From assembly GCA_035772405.1 (NCBI GenBank), contig JAYKKM010000263.1, positions 4,719,001-4,783,000 of the forward strand: DNA of 64,000 nt. Reading direction: 5' to 3'. Positions 11,377 through 22,763 of this stretch are shown here, piece after piece (position 1 is the first letter of the stretch; each line of letters opens with the position of its first letter). This stretch comes from Chrysogorgia sp. JL179-B06. Lineage: Eukaryota; Cnidaria; Anthozoa; Scleralcyonacea; Chrysogorgiidae. A model generated the notes under the pieces. It was not told the DNA's origin. It did no database searches and saw nothing but the letters and a program-made list of their open reading frames with translations. A program made the position numbers and the translations under genes.

Positions 11377-12827
11377 GTGAACATTGTTATAGAACAACGT
11401 ACAGTTAAACTTGAAACATTTATATTGAGTTCTTGTTTGTTTTTCTTATTTAACCTCAAGATGGTGCCCATTGAGGGAAACTTAGGGTTGTTGGATGGGT
11501 TAAAGTGACATACACTGATAAATGTAATTTAAAAATAGTGGTTTTGCAACCCATCTTCAGTACCAAGATTGTTGTTAATGTTTTATATTCAAGTGTATTC
11601 AAGCTTTAATCACTTGACATTGTAATGAACAACTGTTAAGTCTGTTAAATCCCTCTGTTAAATCATAGTCCCTGTAATACAGTGTCTGGAAACGCTGCAA
11701 ACTTTAAAGTTTTTCTAGTCATGTGTGTTGGTCGATGTTGAGGTTGTACTGAGAGTGCACAATTTATCTGTTTTACAAATTTTAATATTCAGCTCCAAGG
11801 ATTTAATTGGCCACTTCCATCATAATGCTAAGCGAACAATGTGTTTACTGAGCATGAATGTGCACAAATGTGAGCAAAAACCAAGAACAAAAGCTTTTAG
11901 ATGTGTTTCCAGACACTCTGTTATAGGACTATGGTTAAATGGTATTGTAATATGGTAGTTCATAGAGAGTTCAAATTAACAGTGTGCAATGTGCAATTTG
12001 CACACTGTTTTGCTCAAACCAAAGAAAACCTGATATCACTTTTCAAAATGATGTGCTCAGATTTCTTAACCCTTTCACTCCTAAACACAACAATCGTCGT
12101 ACTTTATTATTTTACTATGTCTAATGCCAAACGATTTTACTCATCAATGGGAGAGCTCCTGGACAATCAGGAGTGAAAGGGTTAACAAGCACATGATAAA
12201 GTCGCCTCAGATTCAGCATTGTCTAACAATTGCATATCATTTGCCATTAACTAATTCAAACTGAAACCCTGAGTTCATATTATGTTTATAGCTCAAAATA
12301 TAGTTCAAAATATTTGAACTTTATTATTATTTATTATTTATATTATTTATTATTATATTATTATTTGTTATATAGATAAGCATCAACACAATATATATTT
12401 GTTTGTTTTTTCAGTTTATATTTTCAAGTAGTATACGTTTGTATGTTTATTTAATGTGTTTTTTTCTTTTTTTTTATATAATTTTTTAATGTTTATTTGT
12501 CCTTGGGTTCTTTCGTTGTATGCGTGATGTGATTGGTTGTAAAACTTACTTTTTACATGCACTTCAAACGTGCACGACGTATTTTTGTTTCCACCATGAT
12601 CAGTAGCTGTATAATGTACCTACAATAAAAATAAATAAATTAAGTTATGATGAAATGACATTCAAAGTGCCTATCTCACGTTGGGGGATTTTGCATATCC
12701 GTAATATTTGGTCTTGAGAGAAATCATGATATATATTGTCAACCGAAAATTTCATCTTCATGGAGTTTTTCGCTGTTAAAGTGATGTCACAAGAGACGTT
12801 CGAAACCATTTTTGTTTTGTTACTTAC
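11377..12827. other. AT-rich centre of the transposon, no further gene recognised
   Basis: This 1.4-kb stretch lies between the 3' ends of the two convergent genes. It has short open frames without recognisable domains, AT-rich runs near 12,320-12,500, and one MITE (12,066-12,185). A last exon of the transposase could lie near 12,640-12,830, but I cannot support it. Confidence 0.5.
12066..12185. mobile_element. 120-bp MITE with TTAACCCTTTCACTCCT ends
   Basis: A perfect 17-bp inverted repeat (12,066-12,082 and 12,169-12,185) begins with TTAA on each side, followed by CCCTTTCACTCC. TTAA plus CCC fits a piggyBac-type non-autonomous element; the superfamily is inference from the ends alone. Confidence 0.75.
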
Positions 12828-14994
12828 CACAAAAAAGCTTCTTGTGACATGGCAAGATAAGCATTAACACAATCATTTGCTGCAATTTCACTTGCATCAG
12901 GAATATATTGCTGGAACTGATTATGACAGTCATTTTCTAAAAAACTTCTGGGTATTTAAGTACACCAGACTGTGAATCTGCATCTTCCAAACCTTGGGTG
13001 GTAAAAAACAATACATTATGTGACTGACAAATTCAGCAAAATAAATACATAGTACACTGTAATTTGTTTACACAATAAACTACTATACACACCACATGCT
13101 TCTAGATTGTAATGAGGTGGAAAGTTATAAATGTGGTCCGGTATTCCATGTGGAAAAAATGTCTCTTTTTGTGGTCTGATCCTGTGGGTATTCCACATAT
13201 CCATGAATGTTTGCATCTCCCTCTCCAAGACTGCGATGAAGATGAATGCCAATATTTTTCTAAGAAGATAAAATGTGAAATCATGATTAATATATACTGT
13301 ACCACAAAGCTTTGTGTATCGAAATCATTAAATCATATTACCCATTTTTGGGGGGTGTTGCCAAAAAAGCGTGTAATTTAAAATGTATAACTTAAGTATA
13401 TCCATCTACAGTGAATTGAAAATTGAGTTTCAATTAAGATGCAATTGCTCCACAGTTTTGGTACCCTCGTGATAACTACATACCCCCCACAGTATATGAA
13501 GTGAAGCTTCACAGGCTAAACGAAAGCTTTATTTATTACATCATTGGTAAACCCATACCTGTGAAGTGCATCTTGAGGTTGATAGTGACCCTGATCTAAA
13601 AGCCACCTCAATTGTTCCTTATAATACTTTTCCAGGCGCTCATGTAAATCTCTCCACCATCTTTCTATCTATAAATCAGACATATGTACAAACAAGTTTT
13701 TACAGTTTGTATGAGTCAATCCAAGTATGACCCCCTCCCCCCCTTTCCCAGGTCAAAACCCTAGGAATTTGACATTTCAAATTTTTTTGTCAAGTTCCAC
13801 ATGGTGTGGGTACAAATATAGTCAAATGCCCCACTATCTGGGCTTCTCAGATTCCCATATTTTCATATTCTGGGCTTCTCAGATTCCCATAATTCCAAAG
13901 TTTGAACAATGCATTACTATGCAAAAAGCCTTCCAAAATTTAGTATCTTAAACTTCCATGGTGGAACTAAACTCTGCCCAAATCCTGCGGGTCTGCCCAG
14001 CGGGGTGATCATATTTGAATTTGACTTGTACATTGGGTTGTTCCATAAAAGATCCATACCTCCCCCACAGAGGAAATTTGTGCCGTCTAGGGAGGGGGTA
14101 AATCTACAGTACTTCTAATAATAGTAAAATATAGTAGGACATGGGGGTCAACTTCCATTTTATCCATGGGGGAGGTCTGGACTTTTCTGAAATGACCCAT
14201 CACTGCATAATAAGTTATGTGCTAGCAAATTGACTGATAATTACTTGATTGGATGTAGATTTGCCATAAATAACAGTGTCCACAGGGTTAACACCATCAC
14301 CATGATTCCTTCACAGATATGCATGCAGAGTTGCCATGTCACCCGTTTCTGTACCCTTGTCTATCCGTATTATAGATGCTATAACTCTCCGTTCATACAA
14401 ATGGTCAAAATACCAATGAGCAACTAGTTTCAGGTTACAATTGCAGTCCACACTCGTAACCAAAGCAACTTCCTATTGGCTGTGTCCAGACAACCATATA
14501 CAGCCAGTGGAAAGGTGGATCGTTGGTAACCCATACGTTTACAGTGTCCGTCGAGAGAATGTACCCAATCTACACCTTTAGTCATAAAATGACCCTTTCT
14601 TTTCTTCTTCAATCCAAGAGCTCGTTCTTCCAGGCCATCTTGATCTAGTTCTGTCATAGTTGCGTATACTACGTCTCGAGGTACATTTAGTTTGTCCTTG
14701 CCTTATTTTTTGATGCATTGCTCGCTAACCCAACTGTTTGCCTGGGTCATCCAACTCTTTCCTTACTGTTTCTCTTATCTCGTTTATTGTCAACCCTGAG
14801 TCGGTGTAACTGATACCAAAATGCTTCAGTCGTCGACACAAAGTTCGCAAGCTCCAAGTATACTGACTAAAATCTCGCTTCATAAAATCGAGGATTTCTA
14901 AACGCTGAATACCTTAGTTCACATAAGTTGATAGTTTCTCTTTGAGTTCCCTGTCTTCTTGCCAAGAATCGTTTCGAAAATATCTGGCCGCCAT
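12828..14994 (-). pseudogene. Integrase-type (IS3EU-like) DDE transposase, four exons
   Basis: Exons: 14,994-14,245, 13,668-13,559, 13,259 to about 13,093, and 12,992-12,828. The start codon reads MAARYFRNDSW, 58 bp inside the right TIR. Motifs: DWVHSLDGH (first Asp) with YGCLDTANRKLLWLRVW, then IRIDKGTET (second Asp), then SNQ joined across an intron to IERWWRDLHERLEKYYKEQL (Glu), then VWNTHRIRPQ-type sequence in exon 3 and NQFQQYIPDASEIAAND in exon 4. Splices SNQ|IERWW and the split Arg at 13,559/13,259 keep frame. Decay: stop at 14,914 with a frame change, TAG where Tyr is expected near 14,730, and a shift in exon 4. This is an rve-fold transposase of a family common in cnidarians. Confidence 0.85.
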
Positions 14995-15051
14995 ATTTGA
15001 TTTCTAACCTGCGAAGCAGGCGCTGCCAGGATCGGGAAAGTGGGAGTTTAG

Positions 15052-15251
15052 CGCAGTGCATCATGGTATATTGTGGCACTTCTAGGCCATAGGGTATTTT
15101 AAATTTACTTTCGTATTTGAATGAGATTTTATTTTGTGCTTTATATTTATTTTTAAAAATTTTTTTGTTATTATTTTAAAACAGAAAGAAAAAACGTAAA
15201 CAATACTAAAAAAAATGTTTAAAAAGTGAATGGCACTCCTAGTCCACCATA
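15052..15251 (-). repeat. Right terminal inverted repeat
   Basis: A 200-bp inverted mate of 9,657-10,061, with matching outer (CCTAGTCCACCATA at the boundary) and inner blocks. Between its inner edge and the transposase start lies the hairpin CCTGCGAAGCAGG (15,008-15,020). Confidence 0.85.
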
Positions 15252-15257
15252 GATGTG

Positions 15258-16947
15258 ACTTATGTACTTATCAATTGGTTAGTTGTCACACAGTTATCAT
15301 CATAGACACATACTTTAATTATGAATAATTTAACGTTATCGCGCATTTCGTACATTCTCAATTCCCATAATGTTTGTACAATATCAATGCTCTTTTTCTA
15401 AACTGTTATTGTATTCTTTATGTACCTTTTCTAGCTAAATTTTAATTTTTATATCAGACTTGATTAACTTTATTTGACATCATTCTCACATCATTCTCAC
15501 AACGTTGACCACGACTTTGCACCACAGCATTATGACCGTATGCTAGTTTAGTCTCCCCCTTTTTACTATTTGATGTAATTGCGGCGAACCGGTTATCAGA
15601 ATACGGTGTAGCACCATTATTGGTGCCCCAAAACATTGAAATATGACAGTCGCATTGCTCTATTATTATTTAATTTATTTTTAATTTATTTAAGCATTCC
15701 TTATTGTTTCTTCACCCAAACATGTCCTACCGTTCAAATGTAAGAGTGAAAACGGTCCATATATTCATTATATGAGATTGATTAAACACTGTCAGTTTAC
15801 TTAGTAATCTATTCAGCAACGCTCGCCTCATCTGTTCAGTTCAATTAAGGTATTGGGATGAAAAATATTGGTCTGAACCGATGGGGAAAGGTTGCATGAA
15901 GACAGAAGAATACGAACTGGACGAATTTCAGGGTGGGCGGGTGGGTTGTTTTATCTTTTGGTCAGACTTCGTGTCTCCTGACGGAATTCACGCTAAATGG
16001 GGGATTTTCTGCCAGGTGTGGTCATTTTATACATTGCCTGTGTCACATGATGCCTAATCTACATATCTGTCACATCATTATACCACATTTCCTTTCACAT
16101 CTGATTATGAGCATTGCGAATAGTAATCTATTCAGCAACGCTCGCCTCATCTGTTCAGTTCAATGAAGGTATTGGGATGAAAAATATTGGTCAGCCCTCC
16201 TGTTCTCAATTACTCATCCCACCCTACCCACCCCTTGTGCCCCAAAACCTACTCCCATACCTAACCCCAACCTCAAATCCTATCCTGTTCATGCGATAGA
16301 ATCAGTATGGGGATGTTTGGCAGAAGATATCACAGGAAATGCACAAACAAAACGTTTAAGTTGGTTCATCTCAGTCCAGTCCGCCGTTACTTGTAGGGTG
16401 TCGTGAGATGCCAATTTAGCAGGGTTGGATAAAAGATTGTTATGAAAAAAAAATCTTCTTTTTTCTTTTAGCACTAAAAGAAGATTTTAAGTACTAAAAG
16501 AAGATTGTTGACATTCGAAAAAAAATACGATGATGACGTCACAATGTGACGTAATTTTTGGTAATGTTATATATTTTTGTGTGACGTCAAATCATTTGTG
16601 GCATTATGCAGGAAAAGTTGGAAACAGTTTAGAACTTTAGATAAATAACAGTACATTTTTGTAGAGAAAAAGTACAACTCCAAAACATCAAATTTTTAGT
16701 AACAAAATTACAAAACTAGAAGACAAAATTTGAACGTGAAACATTGTTGATGTAACTTGCAAAACTAAAATGGGATACTTGCAACTTGATCCCAGGCACC
16801 GTCGTTCTTATATATTATTAACCTATGAATATAATAATCACTGTCCATCTATTTTAACGTAAACTATAATGTTGTAATTGTTTTATTATGAAGACTATAA
16901 GTAATGTCCCACATAATATATAACATTCATTGCAATGTTTTTTTCAA
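15258..16947. other. Intergenic stretch with direct repeat, no gene
   Basis: No open frame here resembles a known protein. The only clear structure is a 72-bp direct repeat (next entry). A short complementary pair around 16,450-16,510 (AAATCTTCTTTT with AAAAGAAGATTT) could form a hairpin. Confidence 0.5.
15802..16192. repeat. 72-bp direct repeat pair
   Basis: Copies at 15,802-15,873 and 16,121-16,192 begin TAGTAATCTATTCAGCAACG and are nearly identical; one visible difference is TTAAGG versus TGAAGG. They are separated by about 247 bp and are not part of a recognised gene. Confidence 0.85.
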
Positions 16948-19014
16948 TTAATCCTCGTCAACTTCCATCAATTCCTCCTCGTTATCGCTGTTGTCATCGC
17001 TGTTCTCGTAGCAGTCGAGTAAACCATCTGCCATTTGCACCGCATTAGTCTTGATATATACAAGTTTCTTAACCTTCTCTGGACTAAGACGGTTGCGCAG
17101 TTTCGAGTGTATGAACCCGAACGTGGAGAAGTTCCGCTCCGACTGATGCTGCAATTGAAAATACTCGAATTGCGAGATTCTGCAACAATGGCCAATCAGT
17201 GCCATCTGCTATCCACCACTGCAGCACCGACTTCGATTTGCCAATCATCTTAAAGCGGAATGAATCCTGCTCTCTGTCACCAAGTGCGTCAATGCGGAAT
17301 GCTGTGTACTCCTGCGCCAACTGGTCTTTTCTCGCCGTTGATGTGGTGCCGTCTGCCGTTGGAAAGTTGAAGATAAAATCTTCGATCTCCTTGCGAATGT
17401 TGCGCGACATCTTATCGCCCAAGTATCGAGGATCTAGGAGGTAGCCCACGCCATGTGCATCCCCGTACATAAATTCGAAACGCTTCTTTACCAGCTCAAC
17501 CAGGTAGGTCTTCTTGTCCTCATCCATGTTGGGTAACTTGATCATCTTGTCTTCCAAGTCGAGAAATGCCCTGTAAATTTCAGAGCAAGGTGCAGCATCG
17601 CTTTGGAACATTACAATAAACATATGAATGGGCACCAGGATCTTGATGCATTCGTCGAGCTTCGTGATGAAACCGGGATCAGTGATTATCGCCTTTACTG
17701 CGGCTCGTTTCTCCTTCTGCTTTGCGTTACCCCTAGAGACAAAATCTCGCTGCGAAACCAAACCATTCAAAATAGCATCTGCAGCCCGCAAGGATTTAAA
17801 GCAAGCCTGCATTGTGCCCCAACGTGTAGGCGCGGGTTTCACAAGGCCGTTTAACTTCTCCGACTTCAGGGCTTTCTTCAGGTTCGCCCTGGGAACGTGG
17901 TGGTTGTGAAAAAATGAAACGACTTCCTTACAGTCGATCACGAACAAAAGCAAGTCTTCGAAAGGATATCCAACTGGATATTGTGCAGGGCCCCCACCGG
18001 CAGGCTGCTTCTTCGTGGCTGCAAGGATGTCTTTTACCAGAAGGTTGAGACCATGAGACACACACCCGTGGAAGAAACGGTCTGGGTATTTCTCCTCCAA
18101 TTTCGTCCAAACTTTCTTATTGGTCGATGTATTGTCTGTTATGGCGCCAACCACATTGTCACGAGATTGTCCATCACACGGATTAAATCACTGGTGAGCC
18201 AGTCCGCATCGTGCGACTGTTCTTCGGTGTGCACAGCTTCAAGGAAGAGTGAATTATTTGGACTTACAGTCATGTAATTAATGATCGGCTCATTCAGAAT
18301 GCTGGACCATGCATTGCTTGTGATGGAGATATATCTATTCTTGACAGATAACATTTTGTTAACTTCTTCTTTCACATTCTGGTAGCACATCGTGAGCAAA
18401 CCACCGCTACCATCATCTGCCAGTTGCTTCCGTGACGGTAATCGTGCACTTGGTCGTGCCATTTGAATGGCACGAAGGAGATGGGGATCTTCGATGCGCA
18501 CGAAGCTGGTGCCGGTACAATAGAAATGCATGGCCATCTCCATGTTAAATTTCTTCTGCTGGGCAGCAGTAAATTGTGGGATGACAAACGATCTTAAAGA
18601 AGACTGCGAACTCGCAGAGGAAAATGTGAAAGCTGCCATCTTCGGTTTCTTGGTTGTGGTTTTGTTCCACCAGTCTGGGCGGTCACTTACCGGCTTGTCC
18701 AACATCAACTTCCTAAATGGCATGCACTTACGGAGGTGACTTTCCACTGACGAAGTTTTATGGTGATGTCGATACGATTGCTTGCAATGTTTACATACAG
18801 CGTTGTTGGGTTTACGCATTGAATAAACCTCCGGATCATTGAAGGCAAGGCTCCAGATGGGTTGCGCTGGTTTCCCCATTTTTGCATGTTTAGCTGGGCG
18901 AACCTCTTCCTCGCTGTGGACACTCCTACTTTCATTGCTATTTTCTTCCAGAGACAGAGCTACGTCTTCTGCAACTGCTGGTTCGACATCAACTGTTTCG
19001 ACATCATTGCTCAT
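16948..19014 (-). pseudogene. hAT transposase with BED zinc finger, two frameshifts
   Basis: The likely start is Met at 19,014 (MSNDVETVDVEPA); an upstream in-frame Met at 19,122 is less convincing. Order: acidic N-terminus; BED-type finger with CKHCKQSYRHHHKTSSVESH; an RNase H-like DDE core with ITDNTSTNKKVW, CVSHGLNLLVKDI and APTRWGTM; and a C-terminal hAT dimerisation segment SERNFSTFGFIHSKLRNRL. Two frame changes, near 18,155 and 17,155, split an otherwise full-length coding sequence of about 690 codons. That suggests a relatively young inactivation or assembly indels. I did not find convincing terminal inverted repeats or an 8-bp duplication. Confidence 0.85.
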
Positions 19015-19122
19015 GATAACAGCACTGGAAGTAGGAGGAAAACTTTGATAGTGATAAATCACAAACTCGCAAAGTGTGCCTTTCAATGACAATTTTACGC
19101 TATAAGCTGGTAACCTGTGCAC

Positions 19123-20310
19123 AAAGATCAGGCTGATCAGCTGAGCGGTACTTTGGGTAGATTGCGCATTTTCATCGAATGCAATTTAGTACATTTAAAT
19201 TTAAAAGTTTATAAAGTATTGACCTCGTATTTGTTTACATATTCTTGCGTGGAGAAATTGTCACGATTTGCAAGCTTAAAAACTTATTTATAACATAAAT
19301 TTCAGATTTGTAATTTGAATCTCCAAACAGCTGTGTTGACCCGGAAAACGCATGCGTTTTCCATGGTGTGAGGTCAATTACCGCCATTAACTTGCATAAA
19401 AATAAAAAAATCAACAAATCGAATAAAATAGAATATAAAACGAGTCAACATATTTCGATGAAAGATGCAAAGACTCGTTTTATAATTTATATATGAAGGT
19501 CGCGGGCCGACGCTGTATTAGATTGTATTGAATGAAATAGAACGCTGGTGATGCAATTTTGCATATTTATTAGCAAGACTGATTGACTAACCCTAATCCT
19601 AATCCTAAAACTGACTTGGGTTGATGTTATAATAATTTTAAATTTCGGTTGCCATGACGCCATGCCAAAAGTGAAATGTTCCGACCACAATATCTTTTGA
19701 AGTACTAACTCTAAGAACTCATTCTACATATCTAATGAAAGCTTGATTAACAGCCTCTGACGTACCTACAAAAATATTTTTGTAACTGATACCTAACAGC
19801 TTGAAAAAAGCGACGACGCTTGGATTGACAAACTCCGTATAAATATTTTAGATATTCAGACGACGATATCTTTTGACTACTAACGCAAGAAAATCATGCT
19901 ATACATCAAATAAAAGCCTGAATAACATACTCGGACATGTTTGCCAAACTATCTTTGTAACTGACTAACAGGTTTAAAAAACCGAAAACGGGTTTACCTT
20001 TAGTTTTGACGCCACGTATAAAACTTTATTTACGAACTTGATTTATGAACTTGACATCTTCGGACGATATATTGCATTTTCACTGCCTTTTCACGATCTT
20101 TTTGAACTCAAATCTTCATTCACCGTATAACCCGACAAAACACGAATTCAAATGCAGATATTTATTATTTACCATATCTAGTTACCAGGGCCAAATTTCC
20201 CGATGCCGCGCATGGGCCGTTGATCTTGAATATATATATAAAATTAAACTGGATTGCAATTTCAGATTTGCTTGCATTTTCCATGATAAGGGACTAAACG
20301 ACGGTCGATA
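19123..20310. repeat. Non-coding stretch with degenerate ~170-bp tandem duplication
   Basis: Segments at about 19,681-19,850 and 19,857-20,015 share ATATCTTTTGA, TAACTGA, and the spacing of several other blocks, indicating an old tandem duplication. A short CCTAAT run lies near 19,589-19,606. No gene was recognised. Confidence 0.4.
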
Positions 20311-20316
20311 TTAGCA

Positions 20317-20348
20317 CCCTCGCCCTCAGGCCTTCGGCCGGGCGAGGG
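20317..20348. repeat. GC-rich hairpin CCCTCGCCC...GGGCGAGGG
   Basis: A 9-bp perfect stem with a 14-base loop that itself contains GGCC-TTC-GGCC. It stands out strongly from the AT-rich surroundings. It may mark a transposon end upstream of the BEN gene, but no partner end was found. Confidence 0.6.
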
Positions 20349-22415
20349 GATGAATATTAATGATGATTGATATTGATAATTGATGAACAATCGATGAAGG
20401 AGGTTTTTCTGACCTTATAGTTTGATATCGATTATCAATAGCAATTGATGAACTGATTTGTTTATAATATACAGTTATTGGATGAGACTGAGCATGATAT
20501 CAAGAATTATCTACACCCGAGGTCAATATCATCTACCGAAGGCTGAGGTGGATAACATTGACCAGGTAATACTAATAGTAATATTAGTTTCAGCGTATGA
20601 TAACTCATGGGCCAGATTTGACACTTTTTGGCCCAATCAAGCTTGGGGCAAAGCAACCAACCTGGCAGTATGTATATTTCGTTTTTGATTATATATATTT
20701 GTTGTTAAGATGAATTTGTGTTTGTTTAGGGTGTATCTACACCCACAAGACGAAAAATAGGAAAGTTGTCTTCTGAAAGAGATCTTATAAATGGATACAG
20801 TTCAGACACCATCTCTGAAGGTGAAGATAGTGAGTTCCAGAAGCTCTCTCGAAAAGAATTGATGTGCATGATCAGAGGTTTCCAAAAGAAGATTAAACTT
20901 CTTAAGGCAACTGAGCATAATTTACATACTGGTGAGTTGATGTTATTTTTAGTTATATATCTGTTAATGCCCACCCTCGTGCCAACACTGGGCATTTTAA
21001 AGGTATTTTTGTTGCAGGGGTAGAACATTGTTTACTTTACCTTTTAACAAATATGGCTGAAAACGAACTTGTTTCATGATTGTAGTGAGTCTTAGTCAGC
21101 CTTTGTGAGGATGCTTTTGTGGGCTACATATAACTTAAAATGCCCCTAACCCCAATTGTTTAGAATAAAAGCACTCCTAAAATTAGGAAGGATATTGTTT
21201 TAAATTTTGGCGATAGCTGTTTTTGTTAAGTTATTTGCAGTTTTTGTAATATCCAAAAAGGCATATGATGACGTAAGATAAGGAAAGCAGAATTGTTGAA
21301 GATCTATTTTTGAGTTGGGGTTAGGGGCACTTTAAGAAAACCAATAGTCTTTCATTTTATTAGCAACACTTGCAAATAATTGCATCAGTATAATTAGGCC
21401 AAAAATGTCTTCTGTTTCTTGTCAGCACACGCATCATTTTTCCTTGCATGTGCGAATACTTTTTTCTTCACATTTTCAATATTGTTGGTGACAAAAGCAC
21501 TATCCAGATCACAACAGTGTGCTCTTAGATCTGAACATTTTGGAAATAATTCATTGTTTGGGGTCTAGAAAGCTTTACTTTGGTTGCCATAATTATCTTC
21601 TCATTGTGTAATTTATTTTTTAGAACTACCTGGGATGCTGGTGCAAGCCTTGTCATCTAAGGTTGTATTGGACAAGATGTCTGATGTATTTGACAGAAAG
21701 GCATCAACAACAACTGCAATCATGAAAAGGAAGCGTTTGGGAGAAGATCTGCAGAGACCATCTGGTAGCTTTGTGCTACACAAGTAATGGAAAATCCCAA
21801 AAGACCCAATTTAACAAAACCTCCTATGGAGGTTTTATTGGGTTCTTCTCAGCCAATCGACAATGAATTGGATGCTTCCGAAAGTCTATCTGGTACATCG
21901 TCTCCATGCAGCAGTCTTTCAGACATGGACCCTACTCTATTGCAAAGTAAAGGAGTGGTGAATTCGGATAGCAGCACTAAGACAAGCTTGTGGGATAAGC
22001 TAAAGGTAAGTTAATTATATATTTATTTCAGCTGTCTTCCAGGATTCACATAGTTTTAGCCTTTAGGGGCCAGTATGAAAATATTTTTTTTGTTTAATAA
22101 CATTTACTTGTAATCCCATATTTACAAACTTGCCTTAAATTGCAGAAAATAAGCTCTGAATATATATTTGTTCAAAGGACTTTTTGGTCAGGACTAAATA
22201 TATTCAGAGAGCTATTATTGAGGGAGCTAATATTATTGGAGAACATTTTGCATTTCAAAATTGGTATATCATGTATCGTGTATATAGTGTATCGTGTATA
22301 TAGTGTGTGTGTGTGTGTATTAAAATGTATATATTCCAACACTCGAAATTTTCCTTCACCACAAATCCTTACCACATGTAGTTTCATCGAGTGAAATGCC
22401 AAATATTTCTTGTAA

Positions 22416-22634
22416 TATACCCAGAATCTTATCCCGGCATTACCACCACTATATATACAGAACTCGTGATTAGGCTCTCGGCAACGGCTTCCATAGCTCA
22501 GTGGTAAGAGCACTGCACTACCATCGCAGGGTCGCGGGTTCAATATCCAGCCTGAAGGCTTTGAAAGTTATATTTTTCGCAACTGGTCCCGGTTTGGTCT
22601 TAAAGTGTATATATTGCAACACTCGAAATTTTCC
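22416..22634 (+). repeat. SINE-like repeat with tRNA-Ala-like head, copy 1
   Basis: The tRNA-like part starts at 22,486 (GGCTTCCATAGCTCAGTGG, A box) and has a B box with one inserted base (GGTTCAATATCC). In copy 3 the anticodon loop reads CTAGCAT (AGC, alanine). A 70-bp leader (ATACCCAGAATCTTATCCCG) and a 75-bp tail (ACTGGTCCCGGTTTGGTC) are shared with the copy at 24,947-25,161. Confidence 0.7.
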
Positions 22635-22638
22635 TATA

Positions 22639-22763
22639 TATGTTATTTACCGTTTTGGTCGGTCCGGATAGAGAAATATTTGCCCATATTCAAATATTTG
22701 CAAATATTGAGACTGAGGGCAAATATTTCTCTATCCGGACCGACCAAAACGGTAAATAACATA
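22639..22763. mobile_element. Near-perfect palindromic MITE
   Basis: Arms of about 48 bp (starting TATGTTATTTACCGTTTTGG) are exact inverted copies around a loop of about 30 bases. It directly abuts the SINE tail, in an intron of the BEN gene. It would fold into a long hairpin if transcribed. Confidence 0.85.

Larger units (their letters stand above)
9657..15251. mobile_element. TIR DNA transposon with integrase-type transposase and alpha-kinase
   Basis: The 5.6-kb segment is bounded by long inverted repeats that both begin TATGGTGGACTAGGAGTGCC. GATGTG occurs on both sides (9,650-9,655 and 15,252-15,257), a candidate 6-bp target-site duplication, with one extra G at the left junction. Inside are an alpha-kinase gene reading right from 10,116 and an integrase-like DDE transposase reading left from 14,994; the two converge. 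Each start codon lies about 55-60 bp inside its TIR. IS3-like eukaryotic elements (IS3EU in Repbase) match the transposase type and, as I recall, a 6-bp duplication; that assignment is inference. Confidence 0.75.

Noticed and set aside
14867..15079. Minus-strand frame starting in the right TIR (MPQYTMMHCAK)
   Set aside because: It is out of frame with the recognisable transposase start MAARYFRNDSW at 14,994 and overlaps it.
15258..19014. Terminal inverted repeats for the hAT at 17-19 kb
   Set aside because: No pair of inverted ends with an 8-bp duplication could be matched by eye on the two sides.
19589..19606. Interstitial telomeric repeat
   Set aside because: Only two or three degenerate CCTAAT units, too few to support a telomeric origin.
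20317..20348. Rho-independent terminator
   Set aside because: The hairpin lacks a T tract and the window is eukaryotic; more likely a repeat end.
22172..22543. Minus-strand 123-codon frame
   Set aside because: It runs through a TG microsatellite and the SINE head; no protein-like features.
22486..22558. Possible functional tRNA-Ala gene
   Set aside because: The T arm has an extra base, stems are imperfect, and the same unit recurs with identical leader and tail. A SINE-like repeat explains it better.
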